DNA from: Phascolarctos cinereus
Lineage: Eukaryota; Chordata; Mammalia; Diprotodontia; Phascolarctidae
Reading direction: 5' to 3'
DNA: 64,000 nt
Assembly (NCBI RefSeq): GCF_002099425.1
Contig: NW_018344015.1
Location: 7,850,001 to 7,914,000, forward strand
Part shown: piece after piece, positions 1-10,829 of the stretch
How positions within the stretch are numbered: the first letter of the stretch is position 1
Layout of the letters: each line of letters opens with the position of its first letter
The notes under the pieces: generated by a model
Seen by the model: only the letters and a program-made list of their open reading frames with translations
What the model was told of the DNA's origin: nothing
Databases searched by the model: none
Made by a program: the position numbers and the translations under genes

Positions 1-94
1 AACCTTTTGTTTTCATGGAGAGGGAAATATTTTCTGATAGTGGTACACTGTGTGGTCAGTTTTGTTTTTACCAGTTAAGACACATTCTTCTTTT

Positions 95-835
95 CCTTAA
101 TCGCTAAGAATTATTCATTAAAAAAAACCCAAAACATTTCTGTATATACAGCAGAACATAAAAACTATGTATATTTTTGTATTCATAGTATGAAACTATG
201 AATGTTATTTTATAGTGTGTGCTTTTAAAAAAAGGATATAATAAATTCTAAATGTTACTTTCAAAACTGACCTGCTTGTCTGTGCTTCCATCTGAACTTC
301 GTTCTATTCTCTTATGTGCATTAACATTTTTTTGATGGCTTTTTTTTGGGGGGGTATCTCTATTGCTAATCCTCTCTCCTGACCTCTTTGGTTAATTAAA
401 AACTGAGAGAAAGAGGAAAAAAAAGCACCTTGTAAACAATAACCAGAATCAAGCAAAACTAACCTACATGGTGACAATGTCCAGAAATATATTTCTGTGC
501 ACCTTGTGTCCATTATCTTTTCATTAGGAGACAACATGTTTCATTATAAATCCTCTGGAGACATAGTCATTTCATTCATCAGATTTCTTATGTCATTCAA
601 ATTTTTTTCTTTACAGTGTTGCTGTGCTTGTACAAATTACTCTTCTGTGTCAATTCATACTATTCAGGATTCTCTGAAATTGTTTGTTTTGTCATTTCTT
701 ACAGGGCAGTATTTCATTATACTTATATCACGGTTTGTTCAGCTATTCCCCAATTGTCTTAGGAAGCAATCTAAGGCCCCTTTTAGATTCAGTTCTTTTT
801 TTTTCCCCTCTCCATTTTAATTCCCATTCAGGATC
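95..835 (-). repeat. Old L1 3'-end fragment, minus strand
   Basis: The stretch shares landmarks with better-preserved minus-strand L1 3' ends in this window: a 'ctgcttgtctgtg' block (compare about 4678), a 'taggagacaacatg' block (compare 4909), and 'tttgttcagctattccccaattg' equivalents near 1930 and 48040. The last block is antisense L1 ORF2 C-terminus. It is divergent and has no usable reading frame. The boundaries are approximate. Confidence 0.55.
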
Positions 836-839
836 AGGA

Positions 840-1395
840 ATTTTGTTTTTCTTGGGACTATTCCCTTTCTGATATTATTTTCCCTCTTACCTCTGTCTTT
901 TCCCTACACCTGGTAATTTCCCTGTTGAGTTTGACGTATTTCTACACTAAATTATTTGTTTAAGTGTGTGGGTGTTTGCACATGCATGTTCAACCTCCTT
1001 TGTTTCAGATAAGATTGCATCCATCTGATGCCTACTTCCCCCTAGTTTGTATATTCTTTACTCATCCATGCCAAGTATGAGAAATAGCAAGTTCTTTTCT
1101 TCTCTTCCTTTCTACACTGGAGTATTTCTCTTACACTTCCTTCTCTTGTAATGGAATAAATATCATCCCTAGGACCTTTATTTTTCATATTTAACTCCTT
1201 CAGTACTCTCTGAAGACAAAGTTCCAAGGGGGCACTTGTTTCTTCTCTCTCTCATAAAATATTAGAACTGTATCATTCCAGAGCGCCTTCCAGTTGCTCA
1301 AATAAATTACTTTATTAGTTTCCTCTGTACTCGTGTTTATATTTCAAAATTTCTACTCAGCTCTGATCTTTTTGTTAGAAGTGCTTGAAAGGCCT
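840..1395 (-). repeat. L1/HAL1 ORF1 C-terminal fragment, minus strand (left part)
   Basis: Antisense translation near 1340-1393 gives AFQALLTKRSELSRNFEI. This matches the L1 ORF1 protein C-terminus and a second copy at 12.76 kb (AFLMKRPELNRKFN). The element appears interrupted at about 1395 by the L1 3' fragment that follows and to resume near 2455. The left portion (840-1300) is assigned only by continuity. Confidence 0.5.
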
Positions 1396-2452
1396 TCTTT
1401 TTTTTTTCTTAATTTATTTTTAGCTTTCAACATTCACTTCCATAAGCTTTTGAATTTAAAATTTTTCTCTCCTCTCCCCAACGCAGTGTGCAATCTGATA
1501 TAGGCTCTACATATACGTTCCTATTAAACATATTTTCACATTAGTCGTGTTGTGAGGGAGAATTGGAACCAATAGGAAGAACCATAATAAAGAGGAAATA
1601 AAACAAAACAGAAGGGAAAAAAAGAGCAAATAGTATACTTCGATCTGCTTTCAAACTCAATAGTTCTTTCTCTGGATGTGGATAGCATTTCCCATTATGA
1701 GACTTTTGGAGATGTCTTAGATTCTTGCATTGCTGAGAAGGGCTAAGTCTATCAAATTAGTCATTGCACAACGTGGTTGTAACTGTGTACAACATTTTCC
1801 TGATTTTGCTCACTTCACTCAGTATCAGTCCATACAAGTCTTTCCAGGTTTTTCTGAAGTTCCACCTACTCATCATTTCTTACAGCACAATAGTATTCTG
1901 TTACATTCATATACCACAACTTTGTGTTCAGCCATTCCGCAATTGATGGCCATCCCCTCAATTTCCAATTCTTTGCCACCACAGAAAGAGCTCCTATAAA
2001 TATTTTTGTACATGTGGGTCCTTTTCCCATTTGGATGATCTCTTTGGGATATAGCCCTAGAAGTACTATTGCTGGGTCAAAGAGTATGCACATTTTTATA
2101 GCTCTTTGGGCATAGTTCCAAATTGCTTTCCAAAATGGTTGGATCATTTCACAACTCTACCAGTAATGCATTAGTGTTCCAATTTTCCTATATCTTCTCC
2201 AGCATTTGTCATTTTCCTGTTTTGTCATGTTGGCCAATCTGATAGGTGTGATGTGGTACCTCAGAGTTGTTTTGATTTGCATTTCTCTAATCAATAGTGA
2301 TTTAGAGCATTTTTTCATGTGACTATAGATAGCTTTAATTTCTTCATCTGAAAACTGCCTGTTCATATCCTTTGACCATTTCTCAATTGGGGAATGACTT
2401 GTATTCTTATAAATTTGACTTAGTTCTCTATACATTTTAGAAATGAGAAAAC
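1396..2452 (-). repeat. 5'-truncated L1, minus strand
   Basis: Antisense frames read through the L1 ORF2 C-terminus: IGTLMHYW, then MIQPFWKAIWNYAQRAIKMC, DPAIVLLGLYPK, CTKIFIGALSVVAKNWKLRG and WYMNVTEYYCAVRNDE. These are the canonical closing motifs of L1 ORF2. The left end is a T-rich run (antisense poly-A) followed by L1 3'UTR sequence. Similar T-rich strings flank both ends (cttcttttttttt and ctcctttttttttt) and may be the target duplication, which would make this an insertion into an older L1/HAL1 ORF1 copy. Confidence 0.85.
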
Positions 2453-2454
2453 CT

Positions 2455-3960
2455 CCTTTTTTTTTTTTAAAGGACCTGCCCCACCACCCCTGATACTATT
2501 CTTGCTTGTAAGCCTGTATTTTTTGCCTTTTGGAATATTGTATTACAAGGTTTATTCTTGTGCGTGGTAGAGGTTGCCAGCTCTTATGTGATCCTGACTG
2601 TGGTTCCTTGGTACTTGAACTCCTTTTTGTATATCTGCAACTTTTTTTTTTCCCTTTGACAAGAAGCTCTGGGTTTTGGCCATAATATTCTGGGACCTTT
2701 TTTTAAGTTTTTTTTCTTTCAGGAGGTTATAAGTAGTTTCTATCTACACTTTGCCCTCTGGTTCTTATATATCTGGACAGTTTTATTTGTAACTTCTTGA
2801 AATATAATGTTCAGGTTTTTCTTTTATTCATAGTGTTCAGGGTATCCAGTGATTATTAAATCATCTTTCTTTTATCTTTTTTTTCAGATTAGTTATTTAT
2901 AATATCAGCTATCTTATATTTTCTTTTACTATTACCATCTTTTGAATTTGTCCTAATATTCCTCACTCCCTCATGTAGTCATTGATTTCTATTCGGGTTA
3001 TTCTGGTTTTCAGGGAGTCTATTTCTTAAGTAAGTTTACTATTTTCCAAGCTATTTTCTTTTCATTTCTTTAAATTTTTTTCATTTTATTTCTTTTTTTA
3101 AAAAATCTCTTGCTTCATTTCTTTTAAGTATTCATGCAGTCCTTGTGGAAAATTCATTTTTTCCCTTTGAATTTCTGTTTACAGTTGTTAGGGAGTTAGA
3201 TCTGCAATAATTTTTTTGGCTCACTGCCAGGCCTGGAGTCAGGAAGACTCATCTTCCTGAGTTCAAATCTGACCTCACATGCTTACTAGCTGTCTGACCT
3301 TGGGCAAGTCACTTAACCCTGTTTGCCTCAGTTTCCTCATCTGTAAAGTGAACTGAAGAAGGAAATAGCAAACCTCTTCTGTATCTTTGCCAAGAAAACC
3401 CCAAAATGGGTCATGAGGATTGGAACATGGCTGAAAAATGACTAAACAATGACTTTTTTTTTATTAATGGGCATTTCCTTTGTTTTACTCACCTCTCTAG
3501 CTTTAGTTCCTTAATTGAGACATTGTACCAGGGCAAGACTCTGCCTCCTGAAGTTCTTTTGAGTAGTATGATTGGCCCTACTTGGTCTTTCTCTGAGCCC
3601 CTTGTGATCTTTGAGATCTGGATCTTCAGGGCCCTCTCTAGTGTCTCAGGAATTAGGGTTAGGGAATTCAGAGCCTCTGGCCTGAGGATGTTCTGGTTTG
3701 AGCACTGCCATGGCATACTGGTCACTACTTCTCTGACCTCCCAAGGCTTCCATCTTTCTGACTCCCCTGGTTTATTCTTAGGGGAGTTCTCCAAACTTGT
3801 TGCTTTGGGACCAGAACCCTGGTCAGCTGAGAGGTTGGGCATGCCTGTGTTTACACTGGTTTAGCTCGTGGCACACTTTTCTATTGCCCAAGGGTTTCCT
3901 GATGACTTTTTATGCAGTTCTGGGGTGAAAGAAGTCATTTAATATACTCTCATTTGATTT
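2455..3960 (-). repeat. L1/HAL1 ORF1 and 5' region, minus strand (right part)
   Basis: The stretch contains the antisense of marsupial L1 ORF1: the 'agaggttgccagctcttatg' block, 'ccctctggttcttatatatc', and a T-rich coiled-coil portion at 2850-3110. A GC-richer antisense 5' region follows at 3480-3910. The two overlapping open frames at 3489-3864 lie in that 5' region and are not genes. A SINE sits inside it at 3219-3452. The end near 3960 is approximate. Confidence 0.6.
3219..3452 (+). repeat. Marsupial tRNA-derived SINE (long form with 3' unit)
   Basis: The stretch contains cctggagtcaggaagactc, the box-B-like gttcaaatctgacctc, 'tgggcaagtcacttaaccct' and 'cctcatctgtaaa', then a tail unit resembling 'gccaagaaaaccccaaa...gactaaacaa'. 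It interrupts the L1/HAL1 5' region. It is too diverged to be a functional tRNA. Confidence 0.85.
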
Positions 3961-4084
3961 CTTGATCATTATTTGGTCTGGGCAAATTTCAGGTTTTTGC
4001 TAGATGGAGTAGGCATGTGATAGTTGGGCACTCTGCCTACAGTCAGGTAGTGCCATTGGCTGGAAGTCACCCCTTCTCTCATCT

Positions 4085-4467
4085 TTAAAAAATTAAATAG
4101 ACTTACTCTTTATACTCCATATTCCATCCCCAAACATGCATTGTAGCCTCTAGCCTGAGTGCTTTTGCTTATACTGTTCCCTATGATTGTTGAGCCCTGC
4201 TTCCTTCTCTTTGTTGAATTTAGTATTCATATTTTTAAAAAGTTATTTTAAAAAGTGTATAATGCATTTTTTATACTAGTCAGTTCCCCTCCCTGTTCAC
4301 TTAAAATAATCCAAAAAACATATAAGCAGCTGTACCATCGGATACAATGACTGCAATTGACGGGTCACATAATATTTTAGATTTGTAGTTCACCTCCTCA
4401 AAAGATGAAGATTTGCAGATATAGTTCATGTCATTTTATATATGTGTACATATACATGTATATGTGC

Positions 4468-4498
<31 letters not shown>

Positions 4499-5165
4499 TA
4501 CATTTCTTTCTATTTAAAATTTTTTTATACTGAACTTAAACACCAAGTAAAATAAGTTTCTATATACAGTGTGAATAGAAGAGGTTTGCACATGAAATTG
4601 CAAATGTCTGTTATACAGAGCTTGATTTTCTTTTTAAATATATAATAAATTCATTATGTGATGATGAATTTCAAAAACTGTCCTGCTTTTTCTGTGATTC
4701 CTTCTGGCTTTCCTTTTGTTCTCTTTTCACTTTTGGGGGACAGGATGAATCTTTATCTCTGTTCCCTTGCTCAATCTACCTTCTTTTCCCTTTGGAAAAA
4801 AAAAAGGAAAAAAATTTGGAACAAATATTCAAAGTCAAGCGAAACAAATTCCTGAGTTGTACGTGTTTAAAAATACATTTCATTCTGCATCATAAATCTT
4901 TCACCTCTATTAGGAGGTAGCATACTTCATCATTGGCATTCTGGAATTGTAGTTGGTCATTTCATTGACTGTGGTTTTTTAGTCTTTCAGAGTTATTTTT
5001 ATTTGCCCTACTGTTATTGTATAAATTGTTCCCTTGATTCTGCTCATGTTACTCTGTATCGGTTCTTTCAAATCTTCTTAGGTGTCTCTGAAACTCTCCC
5101 ATTCATAATTTCTTAACAATAATCTTCCATTAATATTCCATTCATACAACATAATTTTTAAAGAC
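4085..5165 (-). repeat. Old L1 3'UTR and ORF2-end fragment, minus strand
   Basis: The stretch shares a series of blocks with 8.87-9.66 kb and 58.5-59.0 kb (for example 'gacgggtcacataat', compare 'gacggtctatgatac' at 8963, and 'taggaggtagcatac', compare 'gatggatagcatg' at 58699). Near 5130 it reaches 'tccattcatacaac', the antisense end of ORF2. It includes a TA/CA simple tract at 4437-4500. Confidence 0.5.
4437..4500. repeat. TA/CA-rich microsatellite
   Basis: Alternating pyrimidine-purine run: tatatgtgtacatatacatg followed by (TA)n and (CA)n. Confidence 0.9.
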
Positions 5166-5639
5166 ATTCCTCAGTACATTCATCTGAGATTTATATGACT
5201 TAGTCAAGACAGATTTTGAAGGACAAGCCAAGAAGGTGTTAGAATTAATGGAAAAGTGGGAGACTATATCGCAAATGGGAGTTTTCTGTTGTACTATATA
5301 CACACTTCTCTTGGCATTATTGTTGGTCTTACAGGTCCTGAGTCAGGTGTCAATTTCATACAGCCTTAAATTTTAGTGTAGTGTCTAATGTCAAACAGAT
5401 TTTTATAGGAATACTAAAAATAGTTCCTTGTGATTTGTGGCTGATGTTATAATTGTCTGTTAGGCTTTAATTTGCCATTTAAACATAAAATATCCAAACT
5501 GTCCCACCTGAAAGTGAAGTTTCCCTTTTAGAATTTCTATAGACCTTGGAAAGAATCAAAGTACTCCATTATATTCTACAGTCAGTGTGTTGTGTCATAC
5601 CCATTTCTGTATAGGACATATTGCCCATGTTAGATTTCA

Positions 5640-5735
5640 AGTTCCTTGGGGAAAGAAATGATTATTTTTCATCTTTGTATCCCTAGTGTTTAATAATGGG
5701 CTTTTTGCATATAGTGGCTTAATAAATGCTACATT
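5640..5735 (+). repeat. L2 3' end fragment
   Basis: The stretch carries the L2 3' signature: 'gttccttggggaaagaaatg', 'tttgtatccctagtg' and a terminal 'taataaatgct'. It is a short, old copy. Confidence 0.6.
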
Positions 5736-5767
5736 GGGATAAATTATTGCATTTGTTTTATATAGAA

Positions 5768-6029
5768 GCATTTAGGTGGCATAGTGGATAGAGTACAGGG
5801 CCCGTGTACAGGACCTGAGTTCAAATTTAGCCTCAGACGCTTACTAGGTGTATGACCTTGGGCAAACACTTAATCTCTTTCTCAGTTCCATCAGTTGGAA
5901 AATGGCAATAGTAATAGAATCTACCTCCCAGGGTTGTTGTGAGGATCAAGTGAGATAATATTTGCAAAGCACTTAGCACAGTTCTTGGTACATAGTGAGT
6001 ATTTAATAAATGCTTATTTCATTTCATTC
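5768..6029 (+). repeat. CORE-SINE (MIR/THER1/MAR1-like), near full length
   Basis: A tRNA-like head ('ggtggcatagtggatagag', 'gagttcaaatttagcctc') is followed by the CORE section ('cagggttgttgtgaggatca', 'ttgcaaagcacttagcacag') and an L2-like 3' end ('tatttaataaatgctta'). The order and strand are complete. Confidence 0.85.
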
Positions 6030-6169
6030 CTATAGTCAATTGGTTCTTAGGCCTACACATAGAGGACCTGGAAACGTGAGCTGGATAGAGTAATTTTGGT
6101 TCACCATCTTTTCAGTTTTGTGTTAGATCTCAATTCCATTTTGAGATTAGGGATGGGGTGGTGGTGTTG

Positions 6170-7192
6170 ACATTTAGGAGTTGTAGGGGTGCTGGGACCC
6201 CAAAATCAGAAGATATGGGTCCTGCCCAAGAGAATACAACCCAAGCCTTCTTTCAGCCAAAGATAAGTTTATTAGAACACTTGTCATATTGGGCAGACTC
6301 TTAAAGAATCTGAGCAGTTGCTAGATTTTAAGAATCATTATATACAGAAAGACTATGGGAGAGATCTAGGAGTGGCCAAGTAGTCTTGCAGGGTCTGTGA
6401 GGTAATAGAATGCCAGGGACCTGGACCAAGTAGCCAAGGGAGAATGGAGCCTAGCTAGGATTAAGGGTGGAAAGTGGCGGAGGCTATAGGGAGGTAAGAC
6501 AGTGGAGGGCTAAATTAGGTTTAGGGTAACAGAGAATTGGGAGATTGGGGGTAGCCACAATGAAAGGCCAATTGAATGGGATTATAGCCTCAGGTAAACA
6601 CCAGAGATTTGGCCATGTGGGAAAGTCCAGGGTTTTTTCTTTCTGGGTTCCTGATCTCAACCCCATCAGTGGGACCTAGACTTAAAAAAACCCCTAAGAC
6701 CCTGACTAAGTAACCCAACAACCCTCACTCCCCTACCCTCCATGAGAAAATTCTCCTTTTGTTACAGGCACAGAGTGGACTATATTTCCTCAGATAAAAG
6801 CTTAGTGCAGGATGCTGGCCCAAAGACTCTTTCCCAGGGTGCCTGCCCAAGGTCTATGCCTCTGGCAACTAAACAAAAAACTGTCTTTTCTCCCTCGATG
6901 TCTAATATCTGCAAAGTTGTTTCTGCAGACTCCCTGAATTTTCCCATCCATAGATCACTGACACCTGATCCCAAAGACAATTGCACCTAGTTAGCATCCT
7001 TAACATTCCTTTCCCTGCCCCTTCTCTATATATGTTTTAGATTCACTCCCATTAAGTTGCACATTCCCCAAAGGGACTTTGCCCACTACTTATTGGCAAG
7101 TAGCATTACAATAAATCTTGCCACTTGACTAAGAGAAGGCTTGAGTGTGTGAATTCATTCCAGGCAGGGTCCCAGAACCCCAAACCTCTTCA
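6170..7192. mobile_element. Two LTRs of one family in inverted orientation (fossil)
   Basis: The left half (about 6170-6670) and right half (about 6700-7192) are related to each other as inverted copies. Left 'gctgggaccc...cccaagccttctttcagcc' pairs with the reverse complement of right 'ggctgaccctt'-type text, clearest in 'aagagaaggcttgagtg' and 'ggcagggtcccag' at 7132-7172. The right copy has the LTR-style order TATA-like 'tctctatatatg' then 'caataaatctt', so it points right and the left copy points left. A third relative lies at 17.9 kb. No internal retroviral region was recognised. It is a fossil, and its boundaries are approximate to about 15 bases. Confidence 0.6.
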
Positions 7193-7724
7193 TTTCTACC
7201 TATTTCAAGTAAAGATTGTCATTCTTGGATTTTTCTAAATCAATTAGAAACTTGACTTTTCTATATTTTTATTTGCTTAGCTGGTAGTTAAAATACCTTC
7301 TCATGTATTATGGAAGTCTGATATAGTAGGACTTAGGGATTTCATGAAAAGTGAGGCAAATATCACATAATTTTAGAGGACAGAAGAAATAGCTATAGGG
7401 AATTGGGGTACAAGATAGTACTCAGCTACAATCACCTTGGGTGCACAAGCACTTTTCTATTTCCACAGCTAAAATCTGTTTGGCTTAACATTAATCATTG
7501 AAAATTAATTTGGAGAATATGCCTTAGAAAGTTTTTATTTGGCAAATGCTGTGGCCTCACATAGTATGTTTTTATCATAATGTTATGTTGGCAAAAATTG
7601 CGAAAGATTGGATGGGTTTTTGAAAAATTTGTTAGTCACAAAATTTAATTTTTTGGAAACTGATCTCTGATTTCATTAATGTTGGAAATTCTAGGTGAAG
7701 ATTCTCTCCCTACCAGTTTGGATC

Positions 7725-8360
7725 TGTTAGAAATAGAGCCCCTTAGACTCCTGCAGCAAGGTTGGGAAGCAGCCCTGGTGGGCTGCCACAGCCCATTGCT
7801 TTCCCAGCTGCAATGCTGAGTGGAGTCTTGCTCTCAATAAGGAAACTAAATCCGGAGTGAAAGAAGAATCCTTTATTGTGGTTCTTGCAAAAAACAGGTG
7901 CACCCTCTGCTGGGAGAGGCACATCATAAAGAAGCAAGAGCCAGCTTTTATACTGTTAGCATGATCCTGCTCCTCCCATCCGAGCTAGGATTGGTCCTAG
8001 CCCTTCTGGGTTACAATCTTCCTTATACACCCATCCCATGTTGCTCCTTGACATGTTAATCCACCCGGATCATGCATCCCATGTTCAAAAATGACGGCTG
8101 TCTCTGCCCTCAGGGTGTGTCAGTTAATATTCCATAAGCTTATTAAGCAGGCATTCTGGAGAAAAGCCTTTGCCCCATCCTTGACCCTGATGGTTTGCAA
8201 CTAGTTTAGCTTCCAGGGCTCTTTCTTAAGGAACTAGTTGTTTTGCAAAATGTTCGGGGTACTTTCTGATTGGTTGAGAGACTATGCACAAGATCTTGGA
8301 AGTCTTCCTCAGAATTCTCTTGTTCTGCTGTGGAAGCCTAACCTCTAAACCTTTCCCACA
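7725..8360 (-). mobile_element. Solo LTR, minus orientation, with target duplication (fossil)
   Basis: The 636-base unit runs from TGTTAG to CCCACA, and the 4-base duplication gatc flanks both ends (7721-7724 and 8361-8364). In antisense it shows a polyadenylation-type signal (complement of 'cctttattgtgg' at 7871). No internal region adjoins it, so it is a solo LTR left by recombination between LTRs. The two 60-odd-residue open frames inside it are not genes. The family was not named from sequence alone. Confidence 0.75.
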
Positions 8361-8743
8361 GATCTGCATCTGCCCTGTCACTTGCACTTTTAGAGTTGGT
8401 CAGGCAAGTGATTGCCATGAGTTACACAGCCTGTATGTAATAGAGGTGGAAGTTGAAACTAAGACTTCCTGACTCCAAGGCCAGGTTTCTATATATTAGA
8501 TCTCTTTCTCTTAACTACACTTATCCTGGGTTAGCTTATTTTATTTAAAAATATTTATTGGTGCTTTTTGTTTTTTACACTACAATCTCCTCTTCTCAGT
8601 ACATACTCCTTCCTCTCCCCGAGTCTTCCTTTGTAACATAGAAAAACAATTAATTTTTTATTTGCTACATTCTTCAGTCTATTTTAGCAGGTATTTTAAA
8701 TGTAATTTTACTTTATTTTTTTAAAAAAAATTATTGATACACT

Positions 8744-8815
8744 TGACATTAGCTGTATGACCCTGGGCAAGTCAGTTAACCCTGACTGCCTCACCAAAAA
8801 AGCAAAAAAAAAAAT
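8744..8815 (+). repeat. SINE fragment (3' part)
   Basis: 'agctgtatgaccctgggcaa', 'gtcagttaaccctgactgcc' and an A-rich tail. The head is missing. Confidence 0.65.
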
Positions 8816-9066
8816 TTGAAAAAAAATTGAAAAAAATTATTGTGGTCTTTCATTTTTATACCATAGCCATTTCCCCTTAATTCCCATTCATCTTCTTCAA
8901 ACCCTCTTATGAAACAAAAAAATACTTTTAAGCCAGACCATCAGACACAGTGATCCCATTTGACGGTCTATGATACATTCCACATCTGTAGTCCCTCATC
9001 CTGTGCTGAGGGAAGGAAGATTTGTTTTGTCATCAATTCTTTGGGACCAAGATTGGTGTTTACTAA

Positions 9067-9202
9067 TTTTTTTTTTGGGAGGGAGACTGGCTTAAGTGAC
9101 TTGCCTACTGTCACACAGCTAGTAAATGTCTGAAGTTGGACTTGAATTCAGGTCCTCCTGACTCTAGGGCCTGTGTTCTATCCACTGTACCATCTGGCTG
9201 CT
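9067..9202 (-). repeat. Marsupial tRNA-derived SINE, minus strand
   Basis: An antisense T-run is followed by 'aagtgacttgcctactgtca', 'cacacagctagtaaatg', 'ttgaattcaggtcctcctga' and 'tatccactgtaccatctggc'. Confidence 0.9.
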
Positions 9203-9660
9203 CTGGTGTTTACTATTAAAAGTGTTATTTTCATGTACATTATTGTAGTCATTGTAGATTTGTTTTCCTAATTTTACTTACTTTGCACCATATCTGTTCA
9301 TACAGATCTTACCATGTTTCTTTGAATTCTTCATTTTCTTTATTAAAAATAGACTTTTAATTGTATAGGTTCTTTTTACATCACCTACATTTCTCTTTGT
9401 ATCCTTCTCATTCTTTTCTTTTACAGAGCTATTCCTTATAACCAAGACTTTATTAAAAAATAAGAAGAGAAAAAATTCAGTAAAATCAATCAACATTTCG
9501 GAACATGATAGTATTTTAAATGTTCTGCAGTACACTCATGAAATCCTTATTTTATCATTTCTTAAGGCATGATAATATCTGATTACATTCATATTCCACA
9601 ATTTGTTCAGCCCTTTTCCAATTGATGGTCATCTGCTTTGTTTCCAGTTTTTTCTTTGTC

Positions 9661-9801
9661 TTTTTTTTGTAGGCAGTGGGATTAAGTGACTTGCCCAAGG
9701 TCATACAGCTAGTAAGTGTCAAATGTCTGAGTCTGGATTTGAACTCGGGTCCTGCTGACTTCAGGGCCAGTGCTCTACCTACTGCTCCACCGAGCTGCCC
9801 C
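9661..9801 (-). repeat. Marsupial tRNA-derived SINE, minus strand
   Basis: T-run, 'aagtgacttgcccaaggtca', 'tttgaactcgggtcctgctg' and 'ctgctccaccgagctgcccc'. The copy is full length. Confidence 0.92.
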
Positions 9802-10098
9802 TTTCTTTGTTTTTTTTAAATTTTTTTAAAATTTAGCATCTAAAAAACTCTTTGGAATTTGGCTTTAATGCTTTTTTCCCCCCTGAAGAGTTACAAGATA
9901 CTTTGTTCCTCATAATAGGATGCATTTTCCTACCCATTTCTTTCTGTCATCAAAAATGGCTATTCTGAAATTGTATAATTTCCTCTATAAATTCTATTAT
10001 ATACGGATTCTTCTTACTGTTTCGTGTAGAGAAAAGATAGGCCTGAAATTTGATGTTCTTTGAACGTTTTTGTCTCAAGAAGCTTAAAAATTCTCAGA
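9802..10098. other. No feature recognised
   Basis: A/T-rich sequence with no open frame of note. It may be the continuation of the L1 fragment to the left, but no diagnostic motif was seen. Confidence 0.4.
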
Positions 10099-10825
10099 AC
10101 GATAGACTATCACAGCTGGAAGAGACCTTAGAGTTCATCTCGCCTCTCAAACCCCACAAACCCCGACTGAAGAACTCCAATTGAAACAGACCCTGTTCTA
10201 AGAAAGAGACAAATGAAATTAGGGTGTGTGTGTCACATTATAATTTCTCTCAAGCTGGCTTGACATACATTGCAGGGAGTTCAGTCCAAAACTAGGCTCC
10301 TGTAGGGGGATCAGTTCAGAACTGGCTCAATTTGGGATTTAGGAGTACAGGGTTATATGCCTTTCTAAGAGCAGGTGTTCCCAAGGGGTGCCATTCAACC
10401 CTAATTGGTCAAAACACTGGGAGGTGAGCTATATTAAAATGAAGTCTTTGAGTCCCTGACTTAGGTCACTTAATCCTGATCATAGAGATAATCAATTTCC
10501 ACACCATCTGTCTTGACAATATTTTCCCAGACCTGTCTGGACAGCGCAAAGAGCCGGAATAGACCCATTTAGATTCGCTCTTAAGTTCCTTCTGAAGGAG
10601 AAACTCAACTTGGAACAGAAGGGGATGGGGAAGCTCTGAGTCTCTAAGATAATTGTTACTAAGAAAAATCATTTTTCAGAAGTCCAACCACCCTATTTAG
10701 TATGTAAGAAAACGAAGGCCCAAAGGATGAAGTGACTTGCCTAAGGTCACATGCCTTCAGTGAGGATTTGAATTCAAGTCTATTATAGACTTGGAGACCA
10801 CTGCTCTTTCTGCTGCACTTGACTG
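10099..10825. repeat. MIR-like repeat split by an unassigned ~540-base insertion
   Basis: The left part (about 10099-10140) ends in 'ggaagagaccttagagttca'. The right part (about 10683-10825) resumes with 'agtccaaccaccc', 'aaaacgaaggcccaaagg' and 'gtgacttgcctaaggtcaca'. These are consecutive pieces of the ordinary antisense MIR text, so the sequence between them is an insertion. The insertion contains no recognised motif. Confidence 0.5.
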
Positions 10826-10829
10826 ATAT

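Larger units (their letters stand above)
8530..9660 (-). repeat. Old L1 3' region, minus strand, with SINE insertions
   Basis: The stretch has the same block order as 4.1-5.2 kb: 'cagacacagtgatcccattt', 'gacggtctatgat', 'acagatcttaccatg', then 'ttccacaatttgttcagccc' near 9595, the antisense ORF2 end. SINE copies lie inside and at its right end. Confidence 0.55.

Noticed and set aside
3489-3864. Overlapping 117- and 113-residue frames on opposite strands
   Set aside because: They lie in the 5' region of a minus-strand L1/HAL1. They oppose each other and match no known protein.
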